A model generated the notes under the pieces. The model made no database searches and was not told the DNA's origin. It was given only the letters and a program-made list of their open reading frames with translations. The position numbers and the translations under genes are program-made. DNA of 64,000 bases from Allobosea sp. UNC402CLCol (GTDB taxonomy: Bacteria; Pseudomonadota; Alphaproteobacteria; Rhizobiales; Beijerinckiaceae), in NCBI RefSeq assembly GCF_000745475.1, contig NZ_KN050692.1:575955-639954 (forward strand). Direction: 5' to 3'. Shown here in pieces: positions 36,032 through 44,983 of this stretch; the stretch's first letter is position 1, and each line of letters opens with the position of its first letter.

Positions 36032-39000
36032 CTATTCCGCCGGATGAGGCGCGCCCGCCGGCTTGTGCTTGTTGCTGCGGAAGAGCCCGCCGAGCTTCAC
36101 CAGCCCGTCCGAAAGCCTGTTCATGTAAAGGAACAGGACGGGGGTGATGAAGAGCGTCAGCACCTGGCTGATCATCAGGCCGCCGACCACCGCGATGCCG
36201 AGCGGCTGGCGCAGCTCCGCGCTGGCGCCGGCGCCGACCGCGATCGGCAGCGTGCCCATCAGCGCCGCCAGCGTCGTCATCAGGATCGGCCGGAACCGCA
36301 TGACGCAGGCCCGGTGGATCGCCTCCTGCGCCGACACCCCCTCGCGCAGGAGCACCAGCGCGACGTCGATCATCATGATCGCGTTCTTCTTGACGATGCC
36401 GATCAGCATCAGCAGGCCGATGATCGCGATGACCGAGAGGTCGAGGTCGAAGAGCCTCAGCGCTCCGAGCGCGCCGATCGCCGCCGAAGGCAGGCCGGTC
36501 AGGATGGTCAGCGGGTGGATGAAGCTCTCATAGAGAATGCCGAGCACGATATAGATCGTCAGGATCGCGCCCGCGATCAGGAGGCCCTGGTTCGCCAGCG
36601 AGTCCTGGAAGACCTTGGCCGTGCCGGCGAGCGTCGTCGTGATCGATTTCGGCAGGCCGATCTGCTCCTTCAGCACGCCGATGCGGTTGACGCTGTCGCC
36701 TAGCGCGACGCCGGCCGGTAGATTGTAGGAGATCGTCACCGCCGGAAGCTGGCCAAGCTGGTTGACCGTGAGCTGGCCAGCCGTCCGCTCGATCCTGGCG
36801 AAGGCGCCGAGCGGCACGAGGGTGCCGGTCTTGGTGCGGACGCGGATCGCGTTCAGCCGCTCCGGCGTCCACTGGTCGTTGGGGTTGAACTCGACGACGA
36901 CCTGATAGCTGTCGCCCGTGGTGTAGATCGTCGAGACCTGCCGGACGCCGAAGCCCGAATAGAGCGTCGAGCGCAGGATGTCCGAGCCGATGCCGAGCTG
37001 GTTGGCCTTGTCGCGGTCGATGATCACCGTCGCCTGCAGGGCGTTGTTCTGCAGGTCGGTGGTCACGTCGAGGAAGGTCGAGGGCTCGCGGCTCATGGCG
37101 TCGGCGAGGCGTAGCGCCCCGTCGTTCATCGCCTTCTGGTCGAGGCCCTGGACGACGAGCTGGTACTGGCTCTTCGAGGAGCGCGCGCCGATATTGAGGT
37201 TCTGGACCGGCGTCATATAGGTGTTGATGCCCGGCACCTGCGCGAGATCGCGCCGCAGCGACGACAGCACGACGGAGAGCTGCGGCCGCTTGTCCTGCGG
37301 CTTCAGCTCGACGAAGAGGCGCCCGGCATTGAGCGCGCCGGCATTGCCGTTGGTCGCGCCGACGCTGGACGCGACATGGGCGACATAGGGCGAATGCATG
37401 AAGATGTCGGCGACCTGCCGCTGCAGCTTCTGCATGGCGTCGAAGGACACGTCCTGCCGCGCCTCGGTCGCGACCTGAAGCTGGCCGATATCCTCCTGCG
37501 GGAAGAAGCCCTTCGGCGAGGTCTGCATCAGCCAGACCGTGCCGGCCATGGTCGCGAAGAAGGCGAGCAGCACCACCGGCTGGAAGCGCAGGCAGAAGGC
37601 GAGGCCGCGGTCATAGCCATGCAACAGCGCCTCGAAACCCTTCTCGAGCCAGCGCCCGACGGCATTCTCCTGATGATGCTCGCCATAGCCCGAGAGCAGG
37701 CGCGAGCAGAGCATCGGCGTCAGCGTCAGCGAGACGAAGGCGGAGGCCAGGATCGAGACCGTCACCACCACCGCGAACTCGTTGAAGATGCGCCCGACGA
37801 CGCCGCCCATGAGCAGGACCGGAATGAAGACCGCGACCAGCGAGAGCGAGATCGAAATGATGGTGAAGCCGATCTCGCTGGCGCCCTTCAGCGAGGCATC
37901 GAAGGCGGAAAGCCCATCCTCCTCCATATGGCGGACGATGTTCTCGAGCATGACGATGGCGTCGTCGACGACGAGGCCGACCGAAAGGGTCAGGCCCAGC
38001 AGCGAGATGTTGTCGATCGAGAAGCCGAACAGATACATCGCCGCCAGCGTGGCGATGACCGAGATTGGCACCGCCACCGCCGGGATGAAGGTCGCGGCGA
38101 CGCGGCGCAGGAAGACGAAGATGACCATGACGACCAACGCGACGGTGAGCAGCAGCGTGAACTGCACGTCGTCCACCGCCTGGCGGATCGAGGTCGAGCG
38201 GTCGTTCAGCAGCGAGAGCGAGGCCGCGGCCGGCAACTGCTCCTCGAAGGCCGGGATCATCGCCTTGACGCGATCGACCACCTCGACGGTGTTGGCGTCG
38301 GGCTGGCGCTGCACAGCGAGCACGATCGCCGGAACGCCGTCATAGCTGCTGCGGGTCTGGGTGTTCTCGACGGAATCGATCACCTTGGCGACGTCGCCGA
38401 GACGCACCGGCTTGCCCGAGCGGGTGGTGATGATGACGTTGGCGAACTGCGCCGCGTCGGCGAGCTGGGTATGCGCCTCGATGGTGAGCTGCTGGGCGCT
38501 GTTCTGGATGGTGCCGACCGGCGTGTTGGCGTTGGTCGCGGTGATGGCGGCCTGCAATTCGTCGAGGCCGATGCCGCGCGCGGCAAGCGCCGTCGGGTCG
38601 ATCTGGATGCGGACGGCGTATTTCTGGCTGCCGAAGATCAGCACCTGCGCGACGCCATCCACCGTCGAGAGCGCGGGCGAGATCACCTGCTGGGCGAAGG
38701 CGTCGAGATCGGAGAGCGGCACGACGTCGCTCTTCAGCGCCATCAGGATGATCGGCGCGTCTGCCGGATTCACCTTGCGATAGCTCGGCGGCGTCGTCAT
38801 CTCGATCGGCAACTGCTTCTGCGTGCGCGTGATCGCCGCCTGCACGTCGGCCGCGGCCGCGTCGATGTCGCGGTTCAGCACGAACTGGATCGCGATCGAG
38901 GTCGATCCTTGCGCGTTGATGGTGGAGATCGAATCGATGCCCGCGATCGTGCCGAACTGCTTGATCAGCGGCGTGGCGACGGAGGTCGCCATCGTGTCGG

Positions 39001-39166
39001 GCGAAGCGCCGGGCAACTGGGCCGAGACGTTGACGACCGGGAACTCGGCGCGCGGCAGCGCCGCCACCGGCAGGAAGCGATAGGCGAACGTCCCGGCCAG
39101 CACCAGCGCGACCGACATCAGGATGGTCGCGACCGGGTGCCTGATGCAGAAGGACGAGACGTTCAT
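36032..39166 (-). CDS. RND multidrug efflux permease (MdtC/AcrB family)
   Basis: This 1044-residue inner-membrane proton antiporter exports drugs or other toxic compounds through a tripartite pump. It has the RND plan of 12 membrane helices with two large periplasmic loops. The proton-relay aspartates are in VGLVVDDAIVMLENI, and other family segments are PVAALPRAEFPVVNVSAQLP, GLTLSVGLVVDD and TLTPMLCSRLL. The sequence is closest in style to the MdtB/MdtC group. Its ATG overlaps the stop of the adaptor gene (ATGA), so the two are coupled. No TolC-type outer membrane channel is encoded here; it must come from elsewhere. Confidence 0.95.
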   Translation of the reverse strand: MNVSSFCIRHPVATILMSVALVLAGTFAYRFLPVAALPRAEFPVVNVSAQLPGASPDTMATSVATPLIKQFGTIAGIDSISTINAQGSTSIAIQFVLNRDIDAAAADVQAAITRTQKQLPIEMTTPPSYRKVNPADAPIILMALKSDVVPLSDLDAFAQQVISPALSTVDGVAQVLIFGSQKYAVRIQIDPTALAARGIGLDELQAAITATNANTPVGTIQNSAQQLTIEAHTQLADAAQFANVIITTRSGKPVRLGDVAKVIDSVENTQTRSSYDGVPAIVLAVQRQPDANTVEVVDRVKAMIPAFEEQLPAAASLSLLNDRSTSIRQAVDDVQFTLLLTVALVVMVIFVFLRRVAATFIPAVAVPISVIATLAAMYLFGFSIDNISLLGLTLSVGLVVDDAIVMLENIVRHMEEDGLSAFDASLKGASEIGFTIISISLSLVAVFIPVLLMGGVVGRIFNEFAVVVTVSILASAFVSLTLTPMLCSRLLSGYGEHHQENAVGRWLEKGFEALLHGYDRGLAFCLRFQPVVLLAFFATMAGTVWLMQTSPKGFFPQEDIGQLQVATEARQDVSFDAMQKLQRQVADIFMHSPYVAHVASSVGATNGNAGALNAGRLFVELKPQDKRPQLSVVLSSLRRDLAQVPGINTYMTPVQNLNIGARSSKSQYQLVVQGLDQKAMNDGALRLADAMSREPSTFLDVTTDLQNNALQATVIIDRDKANQLGIGSDILRSTLYSGFGVRQVSTIYTTGDSYQVVVEFNPNDQWTPERLNAIRVRTKTGTLVPLGAFARIERTAGQLTVNQLGQLPAVTISYNLPAGVALGDSVNRIGVLKEQIGLPKSITTTLAGTAKVFQDSLANQGLLIAGAILTIYIVLGILYESFIHPLTILTGLPSAAIGALGALRLFDLDLSVIAIIGLLMLIGIVKKNAIMMIDVALVLLREGVSAQEAIHRACVMRFRPILMTTLAALMGTLPIAVGAGASAELRQPLGIAVVGGLMISQVLTLFITPVLFLYMNRLSDGLVKLGGLFRSNKHKPAGAPHPAE

Positions 39167-40353
39167 GAGTGCCCCTCCTGCGCGACCGGCGTGCTCACCG
39201 GCGCCTTCTCGCCGCTGGCTCCCCGCTCGCGCACCGCCGTGCCCTGCTTCAGGCGCATCTGGCCGTCGACGACGACGCGCTCGCCCGGCGCGAGGCCTTC
39301 CGTCACCGCCGTCTTGCCGCCATCGCTGAGCGCGACCTTGATCTGGCGCAGATCCACCGTCGCATTCGCCTTGGCGACGAAGACGTAGGGACCTTTCTGG
39401 CCGGTCTGCACCGCGACCGTCGGGATGACGGTGACGCCCTTCAGCGTGTCGGGGATGAACTCGACATCGACATACTGGCCCGGCCAGAGACGCAGATCGT
39501 CATTGGCGAAGGCCGCCTTGGCCGTGATCGTGCCCGAGGTGATGTCGACATTGGAATCGACGAAGTTGAGCTTGCCCACCGCCGGCTGGTCGCCGCCCTG
39601 GGGGATTTTCGCCGTGACCACGGCCGAATCCGGCGCGAGAAGCGCGGCATGCAGCGTCGGCAGCTCGCTCTCGGGCAAGGCGAAGGAGACGCGCAGCGGC
39701 TTCATCTGCGTGATCGTCAGGAGGCCGGTGCTGCTGTTGTTGCTGTTGGCGCTGACGAGATTGCCCGGCGTGACCATCACGGCGCCGACCCGCCCATCGA
39801 TGGGCGCGAGGATGCGGGTATAGCTCAGCTTGAGCCTGTCGGCGTCGAGCGTCGCATGATCGGCCTGGATGTTGGCGGCCGAGCTCTTCTCGTCGGCCGT
39901 GCCCAGATCCACCTGCTGCTGGGTGCCGGCATTGCGGGCGAAAAGCTGTTTGTAGCGTTCGAGATCGGCGACGTTGCGCGTATGGGTCGCCTCGTCGCGC
40001 AGGAGCATCGCCTCGTCCTTGGCGATCTGGGCCTTGATGTCGCGGTCGTCGAGCGTGAACAGCAGGTCACCCGCCTTGACGAACTGGCCGTCGGTGACGT
40101 GCTGCGCGACGATCTGGCTGTCGATGCGCGACTTCACCGTCACGCTCGCCGGCGTCTCGACGAAGCCGATGGCGTGCTTGCGGATCGGGAAATCCGCCTG
40201 CTCCGCCACCGCCGACACCACAGACACCGCGGGGGCGCCACGCCCGGCACCGGCGGCCTGCGGCGCCTTCTCGCCCTGCGAACGCGTATACCAGACGCCC
40301 GCCGCAACAGCGGCGACCAGAACGAAGCCGACAAGAAATCCCGAACGCTTCAT
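39163..40353 (-). CDS. RND efflux periplasmic adaptor (membrane fusion protein)
   Basis: The 396-residue product starts with a membrane anchor (FLVGFVLVAAVAAGVWY) and has the adaptor order. A barrel/lipoyl half (VTVKSRIDSQIVAQHVTDGQ, FVKAGDLLFTLDDRDIKAQI) is followed by a helical hairpin (RDEATHTRNVADLERYKQL). The second lipoyl half (YTRILAPIDGRVGAVMVTPG) and the beta-barrel and membrane-proximal domains follow. It links the RND permease to an outer-membrane channel. It is followed directly by the permease gene with a 4-base overlap, and preceded by a MarR regulator gene 15 bases upstream. Confidence 0.95.
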   Translation of the reverse strand: MKRSGFLVGFVLVAAVAAGVWYTRSQGEKAPQAAGAGRGAPAVSVVSAVAEQADFPIRKHAIGFVETPASVTVKSRIDSQIVAQHVTDGQFVKAGDLLFTLDDRDIKAQIAKDEAMLLRDEATHTRNVADLERYKQLFARNAGTQQQVDLGTADEKSSAANIQADHATLDADRLKLSYTRILAPIDGRVGAVMVTPGNLVSANSNNSSTGLLTITQMKPLRVSFALPESELPTLHAALLAPDSAVVTAKIPQGGDQPAVGKLNFVDSNVDITSGTITAKAAFANDDLRLWPGQYVDVEFIPDTLKGVTVIPTVAVQTGQKGPYVFVAKANATVDLRQIKVALSDGGKTAVTEGLAPGERVVVDGQMRLKQGTAVRERGASGEKAPVSTPVAQEGHS

Positions 40354-40368
40354 AGTTGCCCCACCGGC

Positions 40369-40848
40369 TCAGGCCATGCGACCAGCCGAAAGCGGCTGCT
40401 GCGTCTTGTCATCCGCCCGCTGGGGCCGGATCTGCTCACGGATCGCCCCGAGCGTATCGAGCGCCGACAGAATCGCGTCGTCTCCGACCGAGCCGAGCAG
40501 CTCATGCGCGATCGTGCCGCGCACCTCGTCGAGATCATCGACCAGTCGCCGGCCTGTCGGGCTGAGATAGAGGAGATAAGCCCTGCGATCGGCCGGATTT
40601 TCGCGGCGCTCGATCAAGCCCTGATGCTGCAGGCGGTCGAGCAGGCGCGCCAGCGAGATGGGCTGCAGATCCATCTGCTCGGCCAGCGCGGCCTGGTTCA
40701 GTCCTTCCTGGCGGCGCAACCGCGCCAGAACGCCCCATTGCGCCCGTGTCGTTCCGTGCTCCCGCGCACGTTGATCGACATAGGTCCTCATCAGGCGAGA
40801 GGTTTCGACAAGCTGAAACATCAGCTCCCGCCGCAGGGGGCGCTTCAT
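40369..40848 (-). CDS. MarR-family transcriptional regulator
   Basis: This 159-residue winged-helix regulator has the MarR core: TRAQWGVLARLRRQEGLNQA, ALAEQMDLQPISLARLLDRL, and the wing LIERRENPADRRAYLLYLSP. Being the first gene of the efflux operon, it probably represses it and releases DNA when a ligand binds. The ribosome binding site GGAGGCC precedes the ATG. The upstream region has an imperfect palindrome (about 40913-40932) and repeated GTAAG-like half sites near 40867-40888 that could be operators, but these are weak. Confidence 0.9.
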   Translation of the reverse strand: MKRPLRRELMFQLVETSRLMRTYVDQRAREHGTTRAQWGVLARLRRQEGLNQAALAEQMDLQPISLARLLDRLQHQGLIERRENPADRRAYLLYLSPTGRRLVDDLDEVRGTIAHELLGSVGDDAILSALDTLGAIREQIRPQRADDKTQQPLSAGRMA

Positions 40849-41013
40849 GCATAGGCCTCCGTGATTGTAAGCCTGCTCATAGTAAGTCAGATTGCGGCGG
40901 TTTTATAGTCACGATTTCGCAACTGCGAGAAATTGCCCGACCATGCCAGGCGTGGCATCGGGCCGAGCCAGAAGGGCGGCCTTCGCCCGGCATGGCATCG
41001 CCCTTTGCGGGCC

Positions 41014-41805
41014 TCATTCGCCCCCGAACCGGGCCGGGCGCTTCTCCAGGAAGGCCGCGACCCCCTCGCGGAAATCGGCGGTGGCGGTCGATTCCGCGAA
41101 GGCGCGCTCTTCGGCCGCCAGATGGGCGGCGAGATCATGGCCGGCCGCCTCCGTCAGCAGGTGGCGGACGCGGCCATAGGCCTGCGTCGGCCCTTCTGCG
41201 AGGCGGCGGGCGAGAGCGAGCGCCTCCGCTTCCGCCTGTTCGTTGGGGACCACGCGGTTGACGAGGCCCAGCCGCAGCGCCTCGGCGGCGTCAAAAGGCT
41301 CGGCCAGCAGCGCGATCTCCTTCGCCTTGCGCAAGCCGACCAGGCGCGGCAGGCGGAAAGAGCCGCCGAGATCCGGCGTCGTGCCGAGGCGGGAATAGGC
41401 CATCGCGAAACGGGTGTTCTCGGCCGCGACGGCAAGGTCGCAGCCGAGCGCGAGGCTGAAGCCGCCACCCGCCACCGCCCCATGCAGGCAGGCGACGGAG
41501 GGCTGCGGCAGGCGATCGAGCACCAGCAGGGCCTCGTGCAGCGGCTCCATGATCGCAGGAATTGTCACGGCGGGGTCGCCGCCGGCCAGGAATTGCGAAA
41601 CGTCGCCGCCGGCGCAAAAACCCTTGCCCGCACCCTTCAGCAGGATGGCTCGGCTGTCGCCGCGCGCCGCGATATCCTTCACGCGGGCAAGGAACAGCTC
41701 CGCCATCGGCGCATCGAGGGCGTTCAGCACGGCCGGGCGGTTGAGCGTCAGCACGGCGACGCCGCCATCCCGTTCGAGCAGAACAGTTTCCACGTGATCT
41801 GACAT
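41014..41805 (-). CDS. enoyl-CoA hydratase/isomerase family protein (PaaG-like)
   Basis: This 263-residue crotonase-fold protein has the oxyanion-hole segments KGFCAGGDVSQF and CLHGAVAGGGFSLALGCDLA. The segment SRLGTTPDLGGSFRLPRLVG has aspartate where PaaG-type isomerases place their catalytic acid, so it is more like 1,2-epoxyphenylacetyl-CoA isomerase or a delta-isomerase than a classic hydratase. Length is typical. It stands alone, with no acyl-CoA ligase or thiolase adjacent. The exact reaction is not assignable. Confidence 0.88.
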   Translation of the reverse strand: MSDHVETVLLERDGGVAVLTLNRPAVLNALDAPMAELFLARVKDIAARGDSRAILLKGAGKGFCAGGDVSQFLAGGDPAVTIPAIMEPLHEALLVLDRLPQPSVACLHGAVAGGGFSLALGCDLAVAAENTRFAMAYSRLGTTPDLGGSFRLPRLVGLRKAKEIALLAEPFDAAEALRLGLVNRVVPNEQAEAEALALARRLAEGPTQAYGRVRHLLTEAAGHDLAAHLAAEERAFAESTATADFREGVAAFLEKRPARFGGE

Positions 41806-41979
41806 GCGATGGACTCCGTGACGGCGAGGATCGGCGGCAGGCTATCATCCCGCCGCGCCTTGGCGAGGGGTGGCCCCGCGTCGATGAGGCAGCGCATTTG
41901 CGTGAACGGCTCTGGCTTCCCGCGGCGCAGAGCTTCTAGACTACGGGCAACATCCCCTCACCCAGAGCCGACCTTCCCC

Positions 41980-43071
41980 ATGAGCCAGCTTTTCAGCCCC
42001 TATCAGCTTGGCAATCTCGCGCTTGCCAACCGGATCGTCATCGCGCCGATGTGCCAATATTCGGCCGAAGACGGCAATGCCAGCGACTGGCACGTGATCC
42101 ATCTCGGCAACCTCGCCCTCTCGGGCGCCGCCCTGCTCTTCCTCGAGGCGACGGCGGTGGAGCCGGACGGACGGATCAGCCCCTTCGATCTCGGCCTGTG
42201 GTCGGACGAGAACGAGGCCGCACTGGCGAAAGTGCTCGATTCGGCGCATCGCTGGTCGGATATGCCGATCGGCGTCCAGCTCGCCCATGCCGGCCGCAAG
42301 GCCTCTGTGGATCGTCCCTGGAAGGGCGGCCACCAGCTCGGCCTCAACGAGGGCGGCTGGACGGTGCATGCCCCCTCGGAGGTCGGCTTCGAAAGCTATC
42401 CCCGCCCGCCCCGCTCTTTGACGGGAGGCGACATCGCCCGGATCGTCGAGGCTTTCGCCGCCTCGGCGCAGCGCGCCGTGCGGCTCGGCCTCGCGGCGAT
42501 CGAGCTGCATGCCGCCCATGGCTATCTGATGCACCAGTTCCTCTCGCCGCTCTCCAACCGGCGCGAGGACGAATATGGCGGCTCGCTGGAAAACCGGATG
42601 CGCTTTCCGCTCGCGGTCTTCGACGCGGTGCGGGCGGTGGTGCCGGCGGGCTACCCGGTCGGCTTCCGCATTTCCGGCACGGATTGGGTCGACGGCGGCT
42701 GGGATGTCGAGCAGAGCATCGCTTTTTCCAAGGCCGCCAAGGCTCGCGGCGCCGATTTCATCCATGTCTCCAGCGGCGGGCTCTCGGCCGCGCAGAAGAT
42801 CCCGCTCGGCCCGAGCTATCAGGTGCCGCTGGCGCGAGCCGTGAAGGAAGCGACGGGCGTGAGCACCATCGCGGTCGGCCTGATCACCGAGCCCGAGCAG
42901 GCGGAGGCCATCGTCGGCACCGGCGAGGCCGACCTCGTCGGGCTGGCGCGCGGCATCCTCTACGATCCGCGCTGGCCCTGGCATGCGGCGGCGGCCCTCG
43001 GCGCCAGCGTCAAGGCGCCGAACCAGTATCTGCGCTCGCAGCCACGGCAATATTCCAAGCTGTTCGCCTGA
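41980..43071 (+). CDS. NADH:flavin oxidoreductase (old yellow enzyme, YqjM class)
   Basis: The 363-residue FMN enzyme reduces activated C=C bonds with NAD(P)H. It has IAPMCQYSAEDG with the cysteine typical of the thermophilic-like YqjM class, and VQLAHAGRKAS. The substrate-binding pair appears in ELHAAHGYLMHQFLSP, and the FMN phosphate region in GEADLVGLARGILYDPRWP. Length fits the family. The chosen ATG follows a short purine-poor leader; the frame is open upstream but overlaps the divergent crotonase promoter region. A stress or xenobiotic reductase role is likely. Confidence 0.92.
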   Translation: MSQLFSPYQLGNLALANRIVIAPMCQYSAEDGNASDWHVIHLGNLALSGAALLFLEATAVEPDGRISPFDLGLWSDENEAALAKVLDSAHRWSDMPIGVQLAHAGRKASVDRPWKGGHQLGLNEGGWTVHAPSEVGFESYPRPPRSLTGGDIARIVEAFAASAQRAVRLGLAAIELHAAHGYLMHQFLSPLSNRREDEYGGSLENRMRFPLAVFDAVRAVVPAGYPVGFRISGTDWVDGGWDVEQSIAFSKAAKARGADFIHVSSGGLSAAQKIPLGPSYQVPLARAVKEATGVSTIAVGLITEPEQAEAIVGTGEADLVGLARGILYDPRWPWHAAAALGASVKAPNQYLRSQPRQYSKLFA

Positions 43072-43091
43072 ATTCTCCAGATTCGCTCCGT

Positions 43092-43197
43092 CGTCATCCC
43101 GGGCGACCGCAGGGAGACCCGGGATCCAGGCCGGAACGCAACCGACGAGCGCTCAGGCATGGATCCCGGATCTGCGCTTCGCTTCGTCCGGGATGAC
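43092..43197. repeat. dispersed inverted repeat, copy 3
   Basis: This intergenic element is bounded by CGTCATCCCGGGC and GTCCGGGATGAC. It contains internal GACCCGGGATCC and GGATCCCGGATC segments, giving a long hairpin. It belongs to the same family as the copies at 19.9, 35.9, 44.8 and 53.1 kb. Confidence 0.78.
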
Positions 43198-43232
43198 AGC
43201 GCACAAGACACGAAAGCACAGAGCCAAACCCC

Positions 43233-44726
43233 ATGACCGCCTATTCCGACCTCGCCGCCCATTTCGGGCGCATCAGTGCCCTCTCCAACGCCGTCGGCAT
43301 CCTGCAATGGGATTCCGACGTGATGATGCCGAAGGGCGCCGCCGAGACGCGGGCCGAGAGCATGGCGCTGCTGCAGGTGCTGCGCCATGGCATGGTGACG
43401 GATGCAAGGATCGGCGACTGGCTGGCCAAGGCCGAGAGCGACGGCTCGCTCGGCGCCTGGGAAAAGGCCAATCTGCGCGAGATCCGGCGCGTCTGGACGG
43501 TCGAGACCGCCCTGCCGGCCGATCTCGTCGAGGCCTCGAGCAAGGCCGTCTCGGCTTGCGAGATGCGCTGGCGGCAGGCGCGGGCCGAGTCCGACTTCGC
43601 CGGGCTCCTGCCCTATCTCGCCGAAGTGTTGAACCTCCAGCGTCAGATCGGCCGGGCCAAGGGCGATAAGCTCGGGCTTTCACCCTATGACGCCCTGCTC
43701 AACGACTACGAGCCCGGCGGAAGCTCGGCCAAGATCGACGCGCTGTTCGACGACCTCGCCGATTTCCTGCCGGGCTTCACGCAGGAGGTCGTCGCGGTGC
43801 AGGCGCGCCGGCCGGCGCAGGAGCCGCTCGCGGGCCCCTTCGCGACAGAGACGCAGCGGGCGCTCGGCCTCAGGCTGATGGCGGCGCTCGGCTATGATTT
43901 CGAGCGCGGCCGGCTCGACATCTCGACACATCCGTTCTGCGGCGGGGCCGACAACGACGTCCGCATCACCACGCGCTACGACGAGGCCGATTTCACCAAG
44001 GCGCTGATGGGCGTGCTGCACGAGACCGGCCATGCGCTCTACGAGCAGGGCCGGCCGCAAGCGCATCTGAACCAGCCGGTCGGCGCCGCGCGCAGCATGA
44101 GCATCCATGAGAGCCAATCGCTGCTGATGGAGATGCAGGCCTGCCGCTCGCGCCAGTTCCTCGCCTTCGCCACGCCGCTGATGCGGGAGAGTTTCGGCGG
44201 CGCCGGCCCGGCCTGGGAGAACGAGGCAATGTGGCGCCGCTATACCCGCGTCGAGCCCGGCTTCATCCGCGTCGATGCCGACGAGGTGACCTATCCCGCC
44301 CATATCATCCTGCGCTACCGGCTGGAGAAGGCATTGATCGCCGACGCCATGCCGCTCGCCGAGCTGCCCGCCGCCTGGAACGACGGGATGAAATCCCTGC
44401 TCGGCGTCACCGTGCCGGACGACCGGCGCGGCTGCCTGCAGGACATCCACTGGCCCTCGGGCGGCTGGGGCTATTTCCCGACCTATTCGCTCGGCGCGAT
44501 GACGGCAGCCCAGATCTTCGACGCGGCGACGCGGGCCGAGCCCGGCATCCTGCCCGGCATCGGCAAGGGCGATTTCGCACCGCTCGTCGGCTGGCTGCGG
44601 GCGAACATCCACGGCAAGGGCTCGCTGCTCCCGACCGACGCCCTGCTGACGGAAGCGACCGGGAGGCCGCTCGACGCCGCGGTGTTCAAGGCGCATCTGC
44701 GCCGCCGCTATGTCGAGGAGGTCTGA
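43233..44726 (+). CDS. carboxypeptidase M32 (carboxypeptidase Taq)
   Basis: This 497-residue zinc metallocarboxypeptidase of family M32 removes C-terminal amino acids in the cytoplasm. The zinc motif HETGH is in VLHETGHALYEQGR, and the third ligand lies in MSIHESQSLLMEMQ. Other family segments are LQWDSDVMMPKGAAETRAES, TSTHP-like ISTHPFCGGADNDVRITTRY, and HIILRYRLEKALI. Length matches the usual ~500 residues. The gene follows the old yellow enzyme gene on the same strand, but a repeat element separates them, so it probably has its own promoter. Confidence 0.94.
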   Translation: MTAYSDLAAHFGRISALSNAVGILQWDSDVMMPKGAAETRAESMALLQVLRHGMVTDARIGDWLAKAESDGSLGAWEKANLREIRRVWTVETALPADLVEASSKAVSACEMRWRQARAESDFAGLLPYLAEVLNLQRQIGRAKGDKLGLSPYDALLNDYEPGGSSAKIDALFDDLADFLPGFTQEVVAVQARRPAQEPLAGPFATETQRALGLRLMAALGYDFERGRLDISTHPFCGGADNDVRITTRYDEADFTKALMGVLHETGHALYEQGRPQAHLNQPVGAARSMSIHESQSLLMEMQACRSRQFLAFATPLMRESFGGAGPAWENEAMWRRYTRVEPGFIRVDADEVTYPAHIILRYRLEKALIADAMPLAELPAAWNDGMKSLLGVTVPDDRRGCLQDIHWPSGGWGYFPTYSLGAMTAAQIFDAATRAEPGILPGIGKGDFAPLVGWLRANIHGKGSLLPTDALLTEATGRPLDAAVFKAHLRRRYVEEV

Positions 44727-44757
44727 GAGCTGTACGGGGATGGCCCGCAGCGACCAC

Positions 44758-44861
44758 CGTCATGCTCGGGCTTGACCCGAGCATCTCCTGACAAGCGGGC
44801 TCCCGAGCCTCTGCCTGCAAGAGATTCTCGGGTCTACGCTTCGCTTCGCCCGAGAATGACG
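44758..44861. repeat. dispersed inverted repeat, copy 4
   Basis: Bounded by CGTCAT and ATGACGG, this element contains GCTCGGGCTTGACCCGAGC and a second pair, GATTCTCGGG with CCCGAGAATG. It sits between two convergent genes and next to the terminator at 44.93 kb. Confidence 0.8.
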
Positions 44862-44930
44862 GCGCGTTTTCTGAGTCTTGTCATCCGCTTATACGCGTCG
44901 GCTGAAGCGGCACGCGAATCCCTCGAAACG

Positions 44931-44959
44931 AAAACGGCCGGTCCTCGCGGACCGGCCGT
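44931..44959 (-). terminator. rho-independent terminator of the ABC/dehydrogenase operon
   Basis: A perfect 11-bp stem (44934-44944 with 44949-44959) encloses a four-base loop, and on the minus strand it is followed by TTTT. It begins 25 bases after the stop of the substrate-binding protein gene, the last gene of the operon. Confidence 0.93.
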
Positions 44960-44983
44960 AATCTCATCGAAAGAGCGGGCGGC

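Noticed and set aside
37376..39388. A 670-codon plus-strand frame opposite the RND permease
   Set aside because: Composition is dominated by Arg, Asp, His and Gly, as expected from the antisense of a membrane protein gene, and the real RND protein occupies the other strand.
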